Part shown: one piece after another, positions 54,705-63,477 of the stretch | Numbering within the stretch: position 1 is the stretch's first letter | Layout of the letters: every line of letters starts with the position of its first letter | From: Mesorhizobium amorphae | Lineage (GTDB): Bacteria > Pseudomonadota > Alphaproteobacteria > Rhizobiales > Rhizobiaceae | DNA: 64,000 nt | Assembly (NCBI GenBank): GCA_003240775.1 | Contig: QFNI01000001.1 | Coordinates: forward strand, 62,001-126,000 | Reading direction: 5' to 3' | The notes under the pieces: generated by a model | Told to the model about the DNA's origin: nothing | Databases searched by the model: none | The model's input: the letters and a program-made list of their open reading frames with translations, nothing else | Made by a program: the position numbers and the translations under genes

Positions 54705-55460
54705 ATGATGCCGTCTGCGCGCTTTCCGGATCTGGACGGGGCCTCCGTGCTCATCACGGGCGGGGCCTCGGGGATCGGCGCATCGCTGGTTGAAGGCTTC
54801 TGCCGGCAGGGCGCGCGGGTGGCCTTTCTCGACATCGCCGAAGCGCCCGCGCAAGCGCTTGTCGACAGGCTCGAAGGCAAGCCGCGCTTCATTGCGGCCG
54901 ACCTGCGCGACGTGGAAGCGCTGCGCCGCGCCGTGAGCGAGGCGGCCGAAGCGCACGGGCCGGTCTCGGCCCTCGTCAACAACGCCGCCTGGGACGACCG
55001 GCACGAGGTCGACGCGGTGACGCCCGACTATTGGGACGCGAACCTCGCCATCAACCTGCGCCCGCATTTCTTCACCGCCCAGGCCGTGGCGCCCGGCATG
55101 AAGGCGCGGGGCGGGGGCTCGATCATCAACTTCACCTCCACCTCCTTCATGATCAACCATGCCGACATGCCCGCCTACACGGCGGCCAAGGCCGGCATCA
55201 TCGGCCTCACCAAGGGGCTCGCGGGCAAGCTCGGGCCCGACAACATCCGCGTCAACGCGGTCGCCCCCGGCTGGGTGCTGACCGAGCGCCAGAAGGAACT
55301 CTGGGCGACCGAGGAAAGTGTCTCGGATTTCGTCGGCAACCAGTGCATCCGCCGCCCGATGGCGCCCGAGGACATGGTGGGCGTCACACTCTTTCTCGCG
55401 TCCGACGCCAGCGCCATGCTGACCGCCCAGACGCTGATCGTGGACGGCGGCTACCTGTGA
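54705..55460 (+). CDS. Short-chain dehydrogenase/reductase, probably sugar 1-dehydrogenase
   Basis: A 251-residue SDR. TGGASGIGASLVEGF is the NAD-binding loop, NNAAWDDR the NNAG-type motif and YTAAKAG the catalytic Tyr-x3-Lys. The C-terminal VDGGYL is classical. By its context with dgoK, dgoA and an SMP-30 lactonase it is best read as a galactose (or similar aldose) 1-dehydrogenase, but sequence alone does not fix the substrate. It is the first gene of a four-gene operon with 4-nt overlaps. GAGGAG lies upstream of the ATG. Confidence 0.88.
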   Translation: MMPSARFPDLDGASVLITGGASGIGASLVEGFCRQGARVAFLDIAEAPAQALVDRLEGKPRFIAADLRDVEALRRAVSEAAEAHGPVSALVNNAAWDDRHEVDAVTPDYWDANLAINLRPHFFTAQAVAPGMKARGGGSIINFTSTSFMINHADMPAYTAAKAGIIGLTKGLAGKLGPDNIRVNAVAPGWVLTERQKELWATEESVSDFVGNQCIRRPMAPEDMVGVTLFLASDASAMLTAQTLIVDGGYL

Positions 55461-56359
55461 GCGCGGCCTTCGCGCTGGCCGACTGGGGCTCCTCGCATCT
55501 GCGCATCTGGCTCTGCGACGGCGAGGGCAGGGTGCTCGGCGAGCGCCGCTCGGCAGACGGCATGCTGGCAGCGGGCGGGCGCTTCGCGGCCGTGCTCGAA
55601 GCCCATCTCGAGGCTTTCGGCGCGGCGGGGGCCCTGCCGGTCTTCGCCTGCGGCATGGTGGGCGCGCGGCAGGGCTGGGTCGAGGCGCCCTATGTGGCGG
55701 TGCCCGCGACGCTCGATGCGGTGTTCGGTGCCGCGCGCCGCGTGGAAGGCGTCTCCCGCCCCGTGCTGATCCTGCCGGGCCTGTCGCAGGCCGAGCCCGC
55801 CGATGTGATGCGCGGCGAGGAAACGCAGCTTGCCGGCCTGCAGGCCGAACCGGGCTCCTGCACCGTCTGCCTGCCCGGCACGCATTCCAAATGGGCCGAG
55901 ATGAAAGAAGGGCGCATCACCCGCTTCGCTTCTGTTCCGACCGGCGAACTCTTCGCCGTGCTCGGCCAGCACTCCATCCTGCGCCATTCGCTCGGCACGG
56001 ACGACACAGCGGTCGACCCCGGCGCCCCGGCCTTCCGCCAAGCCTGCGCGGATGCGCTCTCGGACGGAGACGCGATCGCGCGCCTGTTCGGCATTCGCGC
56101 AGCAAGCCTGCTGCACGGTCTCGAAGCCCGGGATGCGGCAGCGCGGCTGTCGGGCCTCCTGATCGGGGCCGAGCTGTTTGCCATGCGCCGCCGCTTCACG
56201 GCCGAGCCCGTGGTGCTGCTCGCCTCGGGCGCGATGGCCCGCCTCTATCGCTCGGCCTTCGAGGTGGCCGGTATCGCCATCCGGGAGGCGGATGCGGATG
56301 CGGCAGTGCGTCGGGGCCTTGTCGAGGCCGCCCGTCACCACCGGGAGCTCTGGATATGA
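55457..56359 (+). CDS. dgoK: 2-dehydro-3-deoxygalactonokinase
   Basis: A 300-residue ASKHA-fold kinase. FALADWGSSHLRIWL is the phosphate-1 loop, VCLPGTHSKWAEM the family phosphate-2 segment and LLASGAMARLYRSAF the adenosine region. It phosphorylates 2-dehydro-3-deoxygalactonate to KDPGal. The start is a GTG overlapping the SDR stop (GTGA), which couples translation. Confidence 0.9.
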   Translation: MSAAFALADWGSSHLRIWLCDGEGRVLGERRSADGMLAAGGRFAAVLEAHLEAFGAAGALPVFACGMVGARQGWVEAPYVAVPATLDAVFGAARRVEGVSRPVLILPGLSQAEPADVMRGEETQLAGLQAEPGSCTVCLPGTHSKWAEMKEGRITRFASVPTGELFAVLGQHSILRHSLGTDDTAVDPGAPAFRQACADALSDGDAIARLFGIRAASLLHGLEARDAAARLSGLLIGAELFAMRRRFTAEPVVLLASGAMARLYRSAFEVAGIAIREADADAAVRRGLVEAARHHRELWI

Positions 56360-56991
56360 CGGTTCCTTTCCCCCCGCTTTCCCGCGGCCTCGTCGCCATC
56401 CTGCGCGGGCTCACGCCCGGCGAGGCGCAAGCCGTGGCTCAGGCTGTCTGGGAAGCGGGCATCCCGGCAATCGAGGTGCCGCTCAACTCGCCCGACCCGT
56501 TCCGCTCGATCGAGACGATCCGCAAGGCCCTGCCGGACGAGGCGCTGGTGGGCGCGGGCACCGTTCTTTCGCCCGCCGATGTCGACCGGCTCCACGATGC
56601 GGGCGGGCGGCTTCTCGTGAGCCCCAATGTGGATGCGGCCGTGCTCGCGCGTGCGGGCGAGCACGGCATGGTGACGATGCCCGGCGTGTTCACGCCGACG
56701 GAAGCCTTCGCGGCCCTTGCCGCGGGCGCTTCCGCGCTCAAATTCTTTCCGGCGAGCGTGCTGGGTGCCAGCGGCATCGCGGCCATCCGCGCGGTGCTGC
56801 CCAAGGATGCGGCGGTGGGTGCTGTGGGCGGCGTGTCGGAGGCCGACTTCGCGGCCTATGCCAAGGCGGGCGTCTCGCTCTTCGGGCTGGGCTCGAGCCT
56901 GTTCAAACCGGGCATGACGCCCGCCCAGGTGGGCGAGCGGGCGCGCGCCGCGGCAGGCGCGTGGGACAGGATGGCGGGGGGCGAGGCATGA
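56356..56991 (+). CDS. dgoA: 2-dehydro-3-deoxy-6-phosphogalactonate aldolase
   Basis: A 211-residue class I KDPG/KDPGal-type aldolase. The catalytic Glu lies in IEVPLNSP and the Schiff-base Lys in ALKFFPASVLG; GVFTPTEA is the phosphate-binding region. It splits KDPGal to pyruvate and glyceraldehyde 3-phosphate. The Leu-Asn of VPLNSP favours DgoA over Eda. ATGA overlap with dgoK. Confidence 0.9.
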   Translation: MTVPFPPLSRGLVAILRGLTPGEAQAVAQAVWEAGIPAIEVPLNSPDPFRSIETIRKALPDEALVGAGTVLSPADVDRLHDAGGRLLVSPNVDAAVLARAGEHGMVTMPGVFTPTEAFAALAAGASALKFFPASVLGASGIAAIRAVLPKDAAVGAVGGVSEADFAAYAKAGVSLFGLGSSLFKPGMTPAQVGERARAAAGAWDRMAGGEA

Positions 56992-57869
56992 TCGGCAATT
57001 CCGTGGTCTCGGTTCTGGACGAACATGCCTGCGAGCTGGGCGAGGGCCCGAGCTACGACACCCGCACGGATGCGCTCTTCTGGTTCGACATCGTCAATTG
57101 CACCATGTTCGAGCGCCGCTGGGCGGATGGCGAGACGGTTCTCCACACGCTGCCCTTCATGGCGAGTGCGGTGGCGAGCGTGGACGAGAATCAGCAGCTG
57201 CTCGCAGCCGCAGGCGGGCTTTTCCTGCGCGACCGCCATTCGGGCGCGCTCTCGCTCCAGGTGGCGATCGAGGCCGACAAGCCGGAGATCCGCTCCAACG
57301 ACGCGCGCGTCCACCCATCGGGCGCCTTCTGGGTGGGCACCATGGCGTGCGACGAGCACCAAGGCGCCGGAGCTGTGTGGTGGTATCGCGCGGGCGAGCT
57401 GCGCCAGCTCTTCGACCGTGTGACCGTGCCCAATTCGATCTGCTTCTCGGCCGATGGGGCGAGCGCCTTCTTCGCGTGCTCGGCGGCGCAAAAGCTGTGG
57501 CGCGTCGCCTGCGATCCCGCGACCGGCCTGCCCAGGGGCGAGCCGCAGGTGATGGTCGACGGCATGGATGCCGAAGGCGTCATCGACGGCTCGGTGATGG
57601 ATGCCGAGGGCACGTTGTGGAACGCGCGCTGGGGCGGGTCGCGTCTCGACGCCTATGCGCCCGACGGGACGCTATCGCGCTGGATCCCGATCCCCGCCCT
57701 CCAGCCGTCCTGCCCGGCCTTTGTGGGGCCGGCGCTGGACAGGCTGGTCGTCACCTCGGCCTGGAAGGGCCAGGACGGGGCAACGCGGGCGAAGGATGCT
57801 CTGGGAGGGCAGACCTTCCTGCTCGACATCCCCGTCAAGGGCCGCGCCGAGCCGGACGTGCTGCTTTAG
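56988..57869 (+). CDS. SMP-30/gluconolactonase family lactonase
   Basis: A 293-residue beta-propeller. Metal ligands are expected at ELGEGP (Glu), VPNSICFS (Asn) and DGSVMDAEG (Asp). Members hydrolyse aldonolactones. In this operon it would open the lactone made by the SDR. ATGA overlap with dgoA. A galactonate dehydratase (DgoD), which the pathway needs, is not in the window. Confidence 0.9.
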   Translation: MIGNSVVSVLDEHACELGEGPSYDTRTDALFWFDIVNCTMFERRWADGETVLHTLPFMASAVASVDENQQLLAAAGGLFLRDRHSGALSLQVAIEADKPEIRSNDARVHPSGAFWVGTMACDEHQGAGAVWWYRAGELRQLFDRVTVPNSICFSADGASAFFACSAAQKLWRVACDPATGLPRGEPQVMVDGMDAEGVIDGSVMDAEGTLWNARWGGSRLDAYAPDGTLSRWIPIPALQPSCPAFVGPALDRLVVTSAWKGQDGATRAKDALGGQTFLLDIPVKGRAEPDVLL

Positions 57870-57924
57870 GCCTTAGCCGCAGTTTTCCTACGCAAAACCG
57901 CTTCGCACTTTTGCTGGAACTGCT

Positions 57925-58278
57925 CTAGGCGCGCTTTTCCATGCACACCTTGGTGTGGCCCGCGCCGACGAAGCCCAGCGTGCGGGCGGCGGCCTTGGAC
58001 AGGTCGAGCACGCGGCCCTTCACGAAGGGACCACGGTCGTTGATGCGAACCACCACGCTCTTGCCGTTGGTCTGGTTGGTGACGCGCAGCTTGGTGCCGA
58101 AAGGCAGCGAGCGGTGGGCCGCGGTCATGGCGGCGGGGTTCATGCGCTCGCCGGAAGCCGTCTGGGAAGTGAGTGCGTACCACGAGGCACGTCCGCACTG
58201 GGCGAAAGCCGCGCTGTTTGAGGCCAGAAGAGCGGCGCTTGTCGCCAGCGCGGCGACCGTCAGGTGCAGTTTCGTCAT
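57925..58278 (-). CDS. rlpA: RlpA-like septal ring lytic transglycosylase domain protein
   Basis: A 117-residue exported protein. A signal peptide (LHLTVAALATSAALLASNSAAFA) is followed by the RlpA double-psi beta-barrel: QCGRASWYALTSQTASGER, RSLPFGTKLRVTN and INDRGPFVKGRVLDLS, with the conserved His and Asp. The SPOR domain of longer RlpA proteins is missing, so its septal localisation must be different. It acts on denuded peptidoglycan. It is convergent with the SMP-30 gene. ATG 58278 is chosen; an ATG six codons earlier is also possible. Confidence 0.85.
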   Translation of the reverse strand: MTKLHLTVAALATSAALLASNSAAFAQCGRASWYALTSQTASGERMNPAAMTAAHRSLPFGTKLRVTNQTNGKSVVVRINDRGPFVKGRVLDLSKAAARTLGFVGAGHTKVCMEKRA

Positions 58279-58455
58279 GCTTGGGGGTCGTTCCATTGAT
58301 CGGAACTGGCGCCCCTAAAGGCGAAACGCGGCGCGAGGCGGCGCTCACGTGGCGAGAATGGGGCGTTCCATCACATTGGATTTACTTAAGAAATTTATCG
58401 TGAGCCGAATTCGCCGGCTCCTGGAGCCTTCCCGCGGCTCGAAAGTTGGAGCGGG

Positions 58456-58971
58456 ATGCACCCCGAAAACCAGGCACCCCTGATCCTGACGCTGCGCCTC
58501 GACGAGGCGAGTGCGTCCTATTTCGACGGCCTGCGCCAGCGCCATTTCCCGCCCGAGCGCAACCACCTCAAGGCCCATGTGACGGTGTTCCACAAGCTGC
58601 CGGGCGAGGAGCGGGCGCAACTGCAACGCGACCTGGAAGAGGTGGCGAAAGGGGCATCGGGCTTTGCGGTCGCCGTTGGGGGTCTGCGCTCGCTCGGCCG
58701 CGGCGTGGCGTTCCGCCTGGAAGCGCCCGAGGCGCAGCGGCTGCGCGGGGAGCTCGCCCGTCGCTGGCAGCCCTGGCTCGGCCCCCAGGACCGCCAGGGC
58801 TGGATGCCGCATGTCACCGTGCAGAACAAGGTCACGGGGGAAGCCGCCCGCCGCCTGCTCGAAGAGCTGCAAGCGGGCTTCACGCCCTTCGAGGCCAAGG
58901 CCGAAGGCTTCGACCTTTGGGCCTATCGCGGCGGGCCGTGGGAGTTCCTGGCGGGCTTGCCCTTCGGCTGA
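58456..58971 (+). CDS. 2'-5' RNA ligase (2H phosphoesterase) family protein
   Basis: A 171-residue protein. Two His-x-Thr motifs define the family: KAHVTVFHK near residue 41 and MPHVTVQNK near 119. 2H proteins act on cyclic phosphodiesters or 2'-5' linkages in RNA; activity of this short form is unproven. GGAG lies upstream of the ATG. It is convergent with the denD-like gene. Confidence 0.85.
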   Translation: MHPENQAPLILTLRLDEASASYFDGLRQRHFPPERNHLKAHVTVFHKLPGEERAQLQRDLEEVAKGASGFAVAVGGLRSLGRGVAFRLEAPEAQRLRGELARRWQPWLGPQDRQGWMPHVTVQNKVTGEAARRLLEELQAGFTPFEAKAEGFDLWAYRGGPWEFLAGLPFG

Positions 58972-58976
58972 GCCGC

Positions 58977-59942
58977 TCAGGCCACCCCGCCGAGCTCGTC
59001 CTCCACATGCGCGCGCACGATGGCGTCGAAATCCCTGTCGGCGGCGAAGCCCAGCTTTTCCGCGCGGGTCGCCTCGAAGCGCTCGGGCCAGGTGCGGACG
59101 ATGGCCCACACGGCCGGATCGGGCTCCTCGCGGATCAGCGCCACCGCCCGGTCCCCGCCCACGCGGCGAAGCGCCTCGATCTGCTCGCCCACGGAAACGG
59201 CCGTGGCCGGCATGTTGAGCGAGCGCGCATGGCCCAGGCGGTCGCCGTCGAGGGTGGCCGCATGAAGCAGGAAGCCGACCGCCGCGCGCGGGCTCGCATG
59301 GGCGTGCACCACCTCGCGCGGCACGGGCAGCACCGCCGTCTGGCCGGCCAGCGGCTCGCGGATGATGCCGGAGAAGAAGCCCGATGCCGCCGCATTGGGC
59401 TTGCCCGGCCGCACGCAGACCGTGGGCAGGCGGATGCCCACCCCGTCGATGAAGCCCTTGCGCGTGTGGTCGGCCAAAAGCAGCTCGCCCATCAGCTTCT
59501 GCGTGCCGTAGGAGGTGAGCGGTGCGGGCGTGAACCCGTCCGGCACCACTGCGGGCAGGGGCGCGCCGAACACGGCCATGGACGAGGTGAACACCACGCG
59601 CGGCCGCCTGCCGCCCGCAGCCAGCGCCTCGAACAGAGCGCGCGTGCCGTCGAGGTTCACGCGGTAGCCGAGCGCGAAGTCGCGCTCCGCCTGGCCGGAC
59701 ACGACGCCCGCCAGATGAAACACGAGATCGGGCCTGAAGCCCGCGAGCGCTTCGCCTTCGCCGGGTGCTGCGAGATCGGACACCCGCACCTCCGCCGGCA
59801 GCCCGGCCACGAGAGGTGCCGCCACCACGTCCTGAAGCAGCACGGCCTCGATCGCTTCCGACCCCACCTTGCCGTCGCGCGCCAGCCGCTCGGCCAGCTT
59901 GCGGCCGAGCATCCCGGCCGCTCCCGTCACGAGAATGCGCAT
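58977..59942 (-). CDS. denD: DenD-like NAD-dependent dehydrogenase (D-erythronate dehydrogenase)
   Basis: A 321-residue extended SDR. ILVTGAAGMLGRKLAERL is the Rossmann loop, LVFHLAGVVSGQAERDF resembles the DenD subgroup, and the catalytic Tyr-x3-Lys is SYGTQKLMGE near 146. DenD oxidises D-erythronate; assignment is by similarity to that group, and other aldonate substrates are possible. The ATG overlaps the stop of the SDR gene upstream. The denA isomerase and denC kinase are not recognised nearby. Confidence 0.72.
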   Translation of the reverse strand: MRILVTGAAGMLGRKLAERLARDGKVGSEAIEAVLLQDVVAAPLVAGLPAEVRVSDLAAPGEGEALAGFRPDLVFHLAGVVSGQAERDFALGYRVNLDGTRALFEALAAGGRRPRVVFTSSMAVFGAPLPAVVPDGFTPAPLTSYGTQKLMGELLLADHTRKGFIDGVGIRLPTVCVRPGKPNAAASGFFSGIIREPLAGQTAVLPVPREVVHAHASPRAAVGFLLHAATLDGDRLGHARSLNMPATAVSVGEQIEALRRVGGDRAVALIREEPDPAVWAIVRTWPERFEATRAEKLGFAADRDFDAIVRAHVEDELGGVA

Positions 59943-60694
59943 CAACCCCTCCCCACGAACGGCATCTTGGTGGCCATCACCGTCATGAACAGCACATTGG
60001 CGTCGAGCGGCAGGTTCCCCATGAAGAGAAGCGCGTCGGCCACGCGCTCCACGTCCATCACGGCCTCGGCCGCCACGCGCCCATCGGCCTGCAGCACGCC
60101 CTGCGCCATGGGGGCGGCCATCTCGGTCAGCGCATTGCCGATGTCGAGCTGGCCGCAGGCGATGTCGAAGGGCCGCCCGTCGAGCGCGAGCGTCTTGGTG
60201 AGCCCGGTGATCGCGTGCTTGGTGGCCGTATAGGCCGCCGACCCCGGCCGCGGCGCGTGCGCGGAGACCGAGCCGTTGTTGACGATGCGCCCGCCTTGCG
60301 GGCTCTGGCGCCGCATCTGGCGGAAGGCCGCGCGCGCGCAGAGAAACGCGCCGTTGAGGTTGACGTCCACCACCGTGCGCCAGGCGCTCACCGGCATCTC
60401 GTCGATGGGTGCGGCCTTGAAGCCCTGGCCGGCATTGTTGAAGAGAAGGTCGATCCGCCCGAAGCGCTCGGCGACCGCCGCAAAGAACGCGTCGACCGCC
60501 GCCTCGTCGGTGATGTCACAGCCGCCCGCGAAGAGGCGCTCCCCATCCGCGCCCGCCTGCCTCCCCGTTTCGGCAAGCGCCTCCTCGCGCCTGCCGCAGA
60601 TGGCCACGTTCCAGCCTGCTTTCAGAAGCTTGAGCGCGCCGGCCCGTCCGACCCCGCTGCCAGCGCCCGTGACGACCGCAGTTCGCCTTTCCAT
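59942..60694 (-). CDS. Short-chain dehydrogenase/reductase
   Basis: A 250-residue classical SDR: TGAGSGVGRAGALKLL near residue 10, NNAGQGF near 86, and PGSAAYTATKHA with the catalytic Tyr and Lys near 155. Substrate unknown; it is coupled to the DenD-like gene by ATGA overlap. The C-terminus lacks the usual DGG segment and ends MATKMPFVGRG, typical of a glucose/ribitol-like subgroup. Confidence 0.88.
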   Translation of the reverse strand: MERRTAVVTGAGSGVGRAGALKLLKAGWNVAICGRREEALAETGRQAGADGERLFAGGCDITDEAAVDAFFAAVAERFGRIDLLFNNAGQGFKAAPIDEMPVSAWRTVVDVNLNGAFLCARAAFRQMRRQSPQGGRIVNNGSVSAHAPRPGSAAYTATKHAITGLTKTLALDGRPFDIACGQLDIGNALTEMAAPMAQGVLQADGRVAAEAVMDVERVADALLFMGNLPLDANVLFMTVMATKMPFVGRG

Positions 60695-60832
60695 TCCATC
60701 CTCCCAGACGGTTCCCGCGCGATGGCGCGAATTTTAATCAACTTTTTGTTATGGAACACCTTCGGCAAAGTCGCGGTTGGGTTCGCTCGCGCCATGACAT
60801 ACTCTCATGGAGGCTGGCGCAAGGACCGCTGC

Positions 60833-61057
60833 ATGCCAAAACACGTCCAAGACCGGGGGACGCTGCGTCCCGTCGAGATCGGCAGGCTGAAACGGGTGTT
60901 CGACCGCGCCTGCCTGCTTCGCCATGTCCAGCCCGAGACCGACGAGGCCAAGGAACTGGCGCTCCAGATCCTCGCCCTCCACAATGCCGGCATGGTGGAC
61001 GAGGAGATGCTGTCGGCCGCCATCGCCTATTCGCGGCCCGAGGCCCGTTCGGCCTAG
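60833..61057 (+). CDS. Small conserved hypothetical protein (74 aa)
   Basis: A 74-residue helical protein, MPKHVQDRGTLRPVEIGRLKR, with a pattern of acidic and hydrophobic residues (DEAKELALQILALHNAG, then VDEEMLSAAI) seen in short hypothetical proteins of Hyphomicrobiales. AAGGA lies 7 nt upstream of the ATG. It is divergent from the SDR/DenD operon and convergent with the next oxidoreductase gene. Function unknown. Confidence 0.7.
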   Translation: MPKHVQDRGTLRPVEIGRLKRVFDRACLLRHVQPETDEAKELALQILALHNAGMVDEEMLSAAIAYSRPEARSA

Positions 61058-61067
61058 CGAACCAACC

Positions 61068-62255
61068 TCAATCCAGCTTGGTCCAGGCCCCGTCCGCGTT
61101 GGACGAGCGCACGCAGGCCTCGACGAAGGCCACCCCTTCCACGCCGTCTTGCACCGTCGGGTAGAGCACGTCCGCATTGGGCTCGGCGCCCGAGCGCGCC
61201 GCACGGATGGCGCGCGCGGCCTCCGCATAGATGTTGGCGAAGCCTTCCAGATAGCCTTCGGGGTGGCCGGCGGGAACGCGCGCCATGCGGGCGGCCGAAG
61301 GCAGCACGCCCGCGCCGTTGCGGGTCAACAGGCGCTTGGGCTCGCCGAAGGGCGTGAACCAGAGATAGTTGGGGTCGGCCTGCACCCATTCGATGCCGCC
61401 CTTGTCGCCGTAGACGCGCAGCTTGAGCCCGTTTTCGTGGCCGGGCGCCACCTGGCTCGCCCAGATCATGCCCTTGGCGGGCTTGGCGCCGTCCACGCCC
61501 TTGAAGCGCAGGAGGATGTGGGCGTTGTCGTCGAGGGTCCGGCCTTCCACGAAGCTGTCGAGATCGGCCGCCAGGCTGTCGAGTTCCAGCCCCGAAACGA
61601 AGCGGGCGAGGTTGTAGGCGTGGGTGCCGATGTCGCCCGTCGAACCGCCCGCGCCCGAGCGCGCGGGGTCGGTGCGCCATTCCGCCTGCTTGGAGCCTGC
61701 CGCCTCCGCGCGCGTGGTCAGCCAGTCCTGCGGGTATTCGGCCTGCACCAGCCGGATCGTGCCGAGATCGCCGCGCGCCACCATTTCGCGTGCCTGGCGC
61801 ACCATCGGATAGCCCGTGTAGTTGTGGGTGAGTACGAAGAGCTTGCCCGAGCGCTCGGCGATGTCGGCCAGCGCCCTGGCGTCATCGAGCGTCGCCGTCA
61901 TCGGCTTGTCGCAGATCACATGGATGCCCGCTTCCAAAAACGCCTTGGCCGGGCCGAAATGCATGTGGTTGGGCGTGACGATGGCGACGGCCTCGATGCC
62001 GTCGGCGCGCGCTGCCTCCTTCTCGGCCATCTCCTCAAAGGAGGCGTAGGTCCGCTCGGGGTCGAGGTTGAGGTCGGCACCCGAAGCGCGGGCACGTTCG
62101 GGGTCGGACGACAGCGCGCCCGCCACGAGCACGAACTCGCCGTCGAGCCGGGCCGCAATGCGGTGGACCGCGCCGATGAAGGCGCCTTGCCCGCCGCCCA
62201 CCATGCCCAGGCGGATGGGCCCGCGCGTCGGTTCGATCGTCGTGCCGGAAACCAT
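61068..62255 (-). CDS. Gfo/Idh/MocA-family oxidoreductase
   Basis: A 395-residue protein. The Rossmann segment is RLGMVGGGQGAFIGAVHRIA. The family catalytic Lys lies in ICDKPMTATLDDARAL near 114, and a later GDIGTHAYNLARF has the conserved Asp and His. It is longer than the pheT-side paralogue at 37231-38226. It likely oxidises a sugar or inositol derivative. It lies downstream of an isomerase gene with a 42-nt gap, the usual pairing for inositol-like catabolism. Confidence 0.9.
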   Translation of the reverse strand: MVSGTTIEPTRGPIRLGMVGGGQGAFIGAVHRIAARLDGEFVLVAGALSSDPERARASGADLNLDPERTYASFEEMAEKEAARADGIEAVAIVTPNHMHFGPAKAFLEAGIHVICDKPMTATLDDARALADIAERSGKLFVLTHNYTGYPMVRQAREMVARGDLGTIRLVQAEYPQDWLTTRAEAAGSKQAEWRTDPARSGAGGSTGDIGTHAYNLARFVSGLELDSLAADLDSFVEGRTLDDNAHILLRFKGVDGAKPAKGMIWASQVAPGHENGLKLRVYGDKGGIEWVQADPNYLWFTPFGEPKRLLTRNGAGVLPSAARMARVPAGHPEGYLEGFANIYAEAARAIRAARSGAEPNADVLYPTVQDGVEGVAFVEACVRSSNADGAWTKLD

Positions 62256-62297
62256 GCGTTCTTTCCTTCGTCCATGCTTGGCGGGCGTGAAGCCCGA

Positions 62298-63356
62298 TTA
62301 TTCGATGCCCATCATCCTGCGCAGCGCGGCCTTGTCGGTGGTGCCGCCCGCGAAGTCGTCGAAGGCCTTCTCGGTCACGCGGATGATGTGGTTCGCGATG
62401 AAGGGCGCGCCCTCGGCCGCCCCGTCCTCGGGGTGCTTCAGGCAGCACTCCCATTCCAGCACCGCCCAGGAATCGTAGTCGTATTGCGCGAGCTTGGAGA
62501 AGATGCCGGAGAAATCCACCTGCCCGTCGCCGAGCGAACGGAAGCGGCCCGCGCGGTTGAGCCAGGGCTGGTAGCCGGAATAGACGCCCTGGCGCCCATC
62601 GGGGTTGAACTCGGCATCCTTGACGTGAAACGCCTTGATGCGCTCGTGGTAGATGTCGATGAAGGCGAGATAATCGAGCTGCTGAAGCAGGAAATGCGAG
62701 GGGTCGTAGTTGATGGCCGCCCGCGGATGGTCGCCCACCGCTTCCAGAAACATCTCGAAGGTCGCCCCATCGAACAGGTCCTCGCCGGGATGGATCTCGT
62801 AGGCCAGGTCCACGCCCGACGCGTCATAGGCGTCGAGGATCGGGCGCCAGCGCCGCGCGAGCTCGGCAAAGGCCTCCTCGATCAGCCCTGCCGGCCGCTG
62901 CGGCCAGGGGTAGAGATAGGGGAAGGCGAGCGCGCCCGAAAACGTCACCGACGCCTTGAGGCCGAGATGTTCGGAGGCCTTGGCGCCCCACGTCACCTGC
63001 TCCACCGCCCAGGCCTGGCGCGCCTTGGGGTTGCCGTGCACTTCTGGCGGCGCGAACGCGTCGAACTGGCTGTCATAGGCCGGGTTCACCGCGACGAGCT
63101 GGCCCTGGAGATGGGTGGAAAGCTCGGTGATCTCCACGCCCGCCGCGCGGCAGACGCCCGCCACCTCGTCGCAATAGGTCTTGGAGGACGCGGCCTTTTC
63201 GAGGTCGAAGAAGCGCTTGTCCCAGGTGGGGATCTGCACGCCCTTGTAGCCCAGCCCAGCCGCCCAGCCGGCTATCGCCTCCAGGCTGTTGAAGGGCGCT
63301 TCGTCGCCCGCGAACTGCGCCAGGAAAATGGCGGGGCCCTTCATGGTTGCCGGCAT
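62298..63356 (-). CDS. Sugar phosphate isomerase/epimerase (AP endonuclease 2-like TIM barrel)
   Basis: A 352-residue protein. The metal-binding residues of the xylose-isomerase-like fold appear in LAYEIHPGEDLFDG (Glu, His), AINYDPSHFLLQQ (Asp, His), FHVKDAEFN and VLEWECC. The family includes IolE/IolH and related enzymes. A GGAGGAG site precedes ATG 63356. Probably acts with the Gfo/Idh/MocA enzyme that follows it; the substrate is not readable. Confidence 0.88.
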   Translation of the reverse strand: MPATMKGPAIFLAQFAGDEAPFNSLEAIAGWAAGLGYKGVQIPTWDKRFFDLEKAASSKTYCDEVAGVCRAAGVEITELSTHLQGQLVAVNPAYDSQFDAFAPPEVHGNPKARQAWAVEQVTWGAKASEHLGLKASVTFSGALAFPYLYPWPQRPAGLIEEAFAELARRWRPILDAYDASGVDLAYEIHPGEDLFDGATFEMFLEAVGDHPRAAINYDPSHFLLQQLDYLAFIDIYHERIKAFHVKDAEFNPDGRQGVYSGYQPWLNRAGRFRSLGDGQVDFSGIFSKLAQYDYDSWAVLEWECCLKHPEDGAAEGAPFIANHIIRVTEKAFDDFAGGTTDKAALRRMMGIE

Positions 63357-63477
63357 GCGTTCTCCTCCCGTGGCTGGCGCCTTCCTATCCCGCACAGGCA
63401 GCCGCGCCAAGCCTCGGCCCGCTTGCAAGTGTTCCGAACACACCTAGATCAGCGGCGCTTTCGCGGAGTTTTCCTTG

